Positions 7,849-11,450 of a DNA stretch of 11,450 nucleotides are shown here, piece after piece. This stretch comes from Tardiphaga sp. GTDB lineage: Bacteria > Pseudomonadota > Alphaproteobacteria > Rhizobiales > Xanthobacteraceae. The stretch lies in the NCBI GenBank assembly GCA_014377915.1, contig JACMOT010000535.1:1-11450 (forward strand). Direction: 5' to 3'. The notes under the pieces are model-generated. The model searched no databases. It saw nothing but the letters and a program-made list of their open reading frames with translations, and was not told the origin of the DNA. The position numbers were made by a program, and so were the translations under genes. How positions within the stretch are numbered: the stretch's first letter is position 1; the number at the start of each line of letters is the position of its first letter.

Positions 7849-8549
7849 CAGTGCGTATCCAAGGGCGTCGCGCCGCGGCCGCGCAGCACGATGTTGAAAC
7901 GATAGGCCAGCGCCCAGCCGGGCTCGGTGGCGTCGAGATCGAAATCCGACACCATGCGATGGCGCGCCCGCTCGTCGGTTACCGAATTGAAGATCGGGTC
8001 GTAGGGAAACAGCGGATCGTTGGGGAAATACATCTGCGTCACCAGCCGCGACACGAAGGCATGACCGAACACCGAGAAGTGGATGTGCGCGGGCCGCCAG
8101 GCGTTGGGGTGGTTGCCCCAGGGATAGGCGCCGGGCTTCATGGTGACGAAGCGGTAATGGCCCTGGGCGTCGGTCACGGCGCGGCCGGCGCCGGTGAAAT
8201 TCGGATCGAGCGGCGCCGGGTGCTGGTCGACCACATGGACGTAGCGGCCGCAGGCATTGGCCTGCCACAGTTCGACCAGCACATTGGGCTGGCCGCGGCC
8301 ATCCTCGTCCTGGACCTGGCCATGGACGATGATGCGCTCGCCGATCGGCTCGCCCGCATGCATGGTGGTGAGGTCGTGATCGCCGGGTCGCACCGTCTCG
8401 TGGCCATACACCGGGCCCGTCAGTTCCGACAGCGTCTGCGGCATCAGGATGCGCGCCTTCTGCGGCGCGCGCTTGATGGTGCTCTTGTAGCCGGGCGACA
8501 GCCGCGGCGCATGCGCGGCGTTGCTTTCAATGGGATAGATGAGCGTCAT
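7848..8549 (-). CDS. pcaH: Protocatechuate 3,4-dioxygenase beta subunit PcaH
   Basis: This is the 233-residue catalytic subunit. The non-haem Fe(III) ligands are visible: Y103 (CGRYVH), Y142 (PGAYPW), H155 and H157 (RPAHIHFSV), and R152 matches the conserved active-site arginine. The N-terminus has the family phrase about LSPGYKSTIKRAP (18-29), and the core reads IIVHGQVQDEDGRGQPNVLV then ELWQANA. With PcaG it performs O2-dependent ring cleavage of protocatechuate in the cytosol. The ATG at 8547-8549 has GAGGGG eight bases upstream. A longer open frame upstream reads through the 97-bp repeat and is rejected as coding. pcaF lies upstream on the same strand, pcaG overlaps downstream. The expected pcaC/pcaD neighbours are absent here. 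Confidence 0.96.
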
Positions 8550-8571
8550 GCTGGTTTCCCCTCGGTATTCT

Positions 8572-8668
8572 CCGTCATTGCGAGGAGCCCTTGCGACGAA
8601 GCAATCCAGTTCTTGCCGAGCTTGTGGCCTTCTGGATTGCCGCGTCGCTTCGCGCTTCGCAATGACGG
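8572..8668. repeat. 97-bp long inverted repeat in the pcaF-pcaH spacer
   Basis: The left arm 8572-8609 begins CCGTCATTGCGAGGAGC and ends GCAATCCAG. The right arm 8632-8668 begins CTGGATTGC and ends CGCAATGACGG. The arms are complementary over most of about 37 bases, with mismatches in the middle, and a 22-base loop separates them. The start CGTCATTGCGAGGAGC with inner GCAATCCAG is a form I remember as a dispersed palindromic repeat in Bradyrhizobium/Rhodopseudomonas genomes; copy number cannot be counted here. It fills most of the 134-base gap between two co-directional pca genes, so it would fold in the mRNA and could stall, terminate or protect the transcript. Confidence 0.8.
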
Positions 8669-8683
8669 CTAATGGTTTGTTAT

Positions 8684-9892
<1,209 letters not shown>

Positions 9893-10012
9893 TGAATTCT
9901 CTCCCTGTGGCACGCCGTCCGCGTTGGACCGCCGGCAATTGCAGGTGTTTTAGGAAGGCCGGCCCGGCAGGTCAAATCAACGCTGGCCCGGAGCGCTGCA
10001 TTCCGCGGAGAG

Positions 10013-10041
10013 CCGATATGCGGACATGGTTGACCTGTCAA
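10013..10041 (-). promoter_or_regulatory. Probable promoter of pcaF
   Basis: On the minus strand, TTGACA (10041 to 10036, exact consensus) is followed by a 17-base spacer and TATCGG (10018 to 10013) as -10. A start near 10006 would give a leader of about 113 bases before the pcaF ATG. The -10 is poor, which fits a promoter needing an activator or induction. The -35 is covered by a palindrome that could be the regulator's site. Confidence 0.5.
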
Positions 10042-10043
10042 CC
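10028..10043. promoter_or_regulatory. Palindrome over the pcaF -35 box (candidate operator)
   Basis: GGTTGAC-CT-GTCAACC has perfect 7-bp arms around two central bases. It covers the TTGACA of the proposed pcaF promoter, where a bound protein would block or modulate polymerase. pca genes are usually controlled by LysR-type PcaQ or IclR-type PcaR regulators, neither of which is encoded here. I do not match this site to either known motif with confidence. Confidence 0.45.
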
Positions 10044-10066
10044 ACGGCGTTAAGCTCGGCTTGTCG

Positions 10067-10100
10067 CGGACGCGCCGCAGCGCGAAGCGCCGCACGTCCG
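10067..10100. repeat. Imperfect inverted repeat between the antitoxin gene and the pcaF promoter
   Basis: The 34 bases begin CGGACG and end CGTCCG, and pair at ten of the first twelve positions, with further GC-rich pairing uncertain near the loop. It lies 21 bases past the antitoxin stop and could end that transcript before it enters pcaF, but it has no T-tract on the relevant strand. It may also be a remnant of a dispersed repeat. Confidence 0.35.
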
Positions 10101-10120
10101 GATAGGGAAGGAACATCTGA

Positions 10121-10474
10121 CTAGGCGGCAGTCGCCTTGAAGGTAATCCGGCCGGGCTGCCCGGTCTTGCGGTTCGGCTTCATCACGATCTCGATGTCCT
10201 GCTCGAACACTGTCAGCATTTTCATCAAGCGTTCGGCCGAATAATCGTCGAAGTCGCCGCGCAACAGCAGCGACAGGTCGGGTTGGTGAATGCCGAGCAG
10301 CCCGGCGGCCTTCACCTGCGTCAGTCCACGGGCCTTGATCAGCCGGTGCAGTTGCGCGACGATCTGGCTCTTGAGCAACCGCTGCTCGGCGTCCGGCAGG
10401 CCGAGGTCGGCGAACAGGTTGCCGCTGCTCTCATGGGCCTCGATTGCTTGCGCGTCGACCTTGGGCTTCGTCAT
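10121..10474 (-). CDS. XRE/HigA-like antitoxin with helix-turn-helix
   Basis: This is a 117-residue DNA-binding protein placed directly after a RelE/HigB-like toxin gene. The N-terminus (SSGNLFADLGLPDAEQRLLK, 16-35) is typical of antitoxins in this group, and the helix-turn-helix is LTQVKAAGLLGIHQPDLSLL (51-70), followed by LRGDFDDYSAERLMKMLTVF. The C-terminus (DIEIVMKPNRKTGQPGRITF) is beta-rich and resembles the HTH_37 type of XRE antitoxin. It would bind and neutralise the toxin and repress the operon through the operator at 10861-10880. The ATG at 10472-10474 lies 4 bases after the toxin stop, with AAGGGG and GAGG just upstream. Toxin-first order is the HigBA arrangement. Confidence 0.88.
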   Translation of the reverse strand: MTKPKVDAQAIEAHESSGNLFADLGLPDAEQRLLKSQIVAQLHRLIKARGLTQVKAAGLLGIHQPDLSLLLRGDFDDYSAERLMKMLTVFEQDIEIVMKPNRKTGQPGRITFKATAA

Positions 10475-10478
10475 GGCC

Positions 10479-10853
10479 TCACCCCTTCTTGCGCGTGCGA
10501 AAATGCATTTCGGCTTCGCGCAGTCGCGCTTTGATCAGTTCGATGTCGTGCTGTGGCGTACTGATGCCCTTCTTCGCCTTCTTCTGGAAGGCATGCGGCA
10601 CGTAGACCACTTCCGCAAACCGCACCGTGTAGACGGCGCGGTAGGTGTCTCCGTCGAAATCGTCGACCAGTTCGAGCACGGATCGGCCGCCAAATCCTCT
10701 CAGCGCCTTGGCCGCGACAGGCTCGTCGCCGTGCTGGACCTGGCCCAGCGCATAACCCATGCGGTTCTTCACCAGCGGCGGCAATCGCTTCAGATCCTTC
10801 AGGCTGGAGCCCACGAAGATGCAGGGTTTCGGGTCTGATCGGTCGTCGCCCAC
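10479..10853 (-). CDS. RelE/HigB-superfamily toxin (Gp49/DUF891-like)
   Basis: This 124-residue basic protein carries the features of phage-Gp49-like HigB toxins. Residues 11-22 read CIFVGSSLKDLK, then LPPLVKNRMGYALGQVQHGD (25-44), AAKALRGFGGRSVLELVDDF, and DTYRAVYTVRFAEVVYVPHAFQKKAKKG (69-96), with the C-terminal helix of TPQHDIELIKARLREAEMHF. Proteins of this superfamily are ribosome-dependent mRNA endonucleases that arrest growth when the antitoxin is lost. The YRAVYTVR strand and HAFQKK motif are intact, so the gene looks functional. The only upstream in-frame start is GTG 10851-10853, since a TGA stop lies two codons before it. That GTG sits about where the promoter should initiate, so the mRNA is likely leaderless. 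Confidence 0.88.
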   Translation of the reverse strand: MGDDRSDPKPCIFVGSSLKDLKRLPPLVKNRMGYALGQVQHGDEPVAAKALRGFGGRSVLELVDDFDGDTYRAVYTVRFAEVVYVPHAFQKKAKKGISTPQHDIELIKARLREAEMHFRTRKKG

Positions 10854-10859
10854 CCCTCA

Positions 10860-10887
10860 ATTATAGGGCCATCCCTATAACACGCAA
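10860..10887 (-). promoter_or_regulatory. Toxin-antitoxin promoter with TATAAT box
   Basis: The -10 is an exact TATAAT (10865 to 10860, minus strand). The best -35 is TTGCGT (10887 to 10882), 16 bases away. Transcription would begin 6-8 bases after the -10, at about 10852-10854, which is the toxin GTG itself. The promoter is strong at the -10 but only moderate at the -35. Confidence 0.6.
10861..10880. promoter_or_regulatory. Probable antitoxin operator: perfect 8-bp inverted repeat
   Basis: TTATAGGG (10861-10868) and CCCTATAA (10873-10880) are exact reverse complements separated by CCAT. The repeat overlaps the TATAAT box of the toxin-antitoxin promoter. An antitoxin dimer or toxin-antitoxin complex bound here would block transcription, the usual autoregulation of type II pairs. 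It also lies 80 bases before the divergent mutS start. Confidence 0.75.
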
Positions 10888-10960
10888 CCCGCCATCAACA
10901 CTGGAAAACGCGCCCCGCGCCCTGTGATTGCCCGGGTAAAATTTGCTAGCTTCCGCCGCC

Positions 10961-11450
10961 ATGACGATCCAGCACAACATCCCTGCCCCGCCCGAATCCG
11001 CCGCCCCCGTGGAAGACATCACGCGGGTGTCGCCGATGATGGAACAGTACCTCGAGATCAAGGCCGCCAATCCCGGCCTGCTGCTGTTTTACCGGATGGG
11101 CGACTTCTACGAGATGTTCTTCGAGGACGCCGAGACCGCGTCGCGCGCGCTCGGCATCGTGCTGACCAAGCGCGGCCGTTACCAGGGCGCCGACATCGCG
11201 ATGTGCGGCGTCCCGGTGGAGCGCTCCGACGACTATTTGCACCGGCTGATCGCGCTCGGCCACCGCGTCGCGGTGTGCGAGCAGATGGAAAACCCGGCGG
11301 AGGCGCGCAAGCGCGGCAACAAGAGCGTGGTGAAGCGCGACGTGGTGCGGCTGGTGACGCCGGGCACGCTGACCGAAGACACTTTGCTCGACGCCCGCAC
11401 CAATAATTACCTGCTGGCGATCGCCCGCGCGCGCGGCTCGTCCGGCGTCG
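10961..11450 (+). CDS. mutS: MutS, DNA mismatch repair protein, N-terminal part
   Basis: MutS recognises mispaired and unpaired bases and starts methyl-independent or MutL-dependent repair. The 163 visible codons cover the mismatch-binding domain I. The segment [20 protein letters not shown] runs into [14 protein letters not shown], whose F49 and E51 are the Phe-x-Glu motif that stacks on the mismatch (F36/E38 in E. coli). [36 protein letters not shown] and [17 protein letters not shown] follow. The remaining domains, including the Walker ATPase, lie past the right edge. The ATG at 10961 has no clear Shine-Dalgarno, and the first 22 residues are a variable leader; an ATG at 11036 would begin just before the conserved block but would lose the conserved serine-proline lead-in. 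It is divergent from the toxin-antitoxin operon. Confidence 0.96.
   Translation, partial: MTIQHNIPAPPESAAPVEDITRVSPMMEQYLEIKAANPGLLLFYRMGDFYEMFFEDAETASRALGIVLTKRGRYQGADIAMCGVPVERSDDYLHRLIALGHRVAVCEQMENPAEARKRGNKSVVKRDVVRLVTPGTLTEDTLLDARTNNYLLAIARARGSSGV

Overview
The window is GC-rich alphaproteobacterial chromosome. The IspG, PcaF, PcaGH and MutS sequences, the Zur-type regulator and the long GC-rich palindromic intergenic repeats all suggest the Bradyrhizobium/Rhodopseudomonas/Afipia group (Nitrobacteraceae). This assignment is by recognition, not by a database search. Most genes are ordinary core or catabolic genes; the accessory-looking parts are one toxin-antitoxin pair and two palindromic repeats. 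I found no convincing new multi-gene system.

Layout, left to right. (1) The N-terminal part of ispG (isoprenoid biosynthesis) lies on the minus strand and runs off the left edge. (2) A gene-free stretch of about 640 bases follows, then a plus-strand HD-GYP phosphodiesterase with a degenerate receiver-like N-terminus. (3) Converging on it with only 19 bases between stops is a minus-strand pair: zur (zinc-responsive Fur-family repressor) followed by an EamA/DMT transporter. (4) Divergent from zur is a plus-strand drug-efflux operon of a MarR regulator, EmrA-type adaptor and EmrB-type 14-TM MFS pump. Its genes overlap by 8 bases or are spaced by 4, and an 18-bp near-perfect palindrome lies in the promoter ahead of marR. 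(5) A 134-bp palindromic element separates the convergent emrB and pcaG. (6) A minus-strand beta-ketoadipate cluster reads pcaF, pcaH, pcaG. pcaH and pcaG overlap (TGATG), while a 97-bp long inverted repeat sits between pcaF and pcaH. (7) A minus-strand HigBA-like toxin-antitoxin pair (toxin first) follows. Its operator, an 8-bp perfect inverted repeat, overlaps a consensus TATAAT box so close to the toxin's GTG that the transcript is probably leaderless. (8) Divergent from it is the N-terminal part of mutS, running off the right edge.

How the genes work together. PcaGH opens the ring of protocatechuate. PcaF is the last thiolase of the pathway, giving succinyl-CoA and acetyl-CoA. The intermediate steps (pcaB, pcaC, pcaD, pcaIJ) are not in this window. 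The MarR-EmrAB unit is a self-contained efflux module, probably de-repressed by the compounds it exports. Zur and the DMT transporter are probably co-transcribed, but no znuABC zinc importer is nearby. The clearest regulatory reads are the marR promoter/operator, the toxin-antitoxin promoter/operator, and a TTGACA-17-TATCGG promoter for pcaF with a palindrome over its -35 box.
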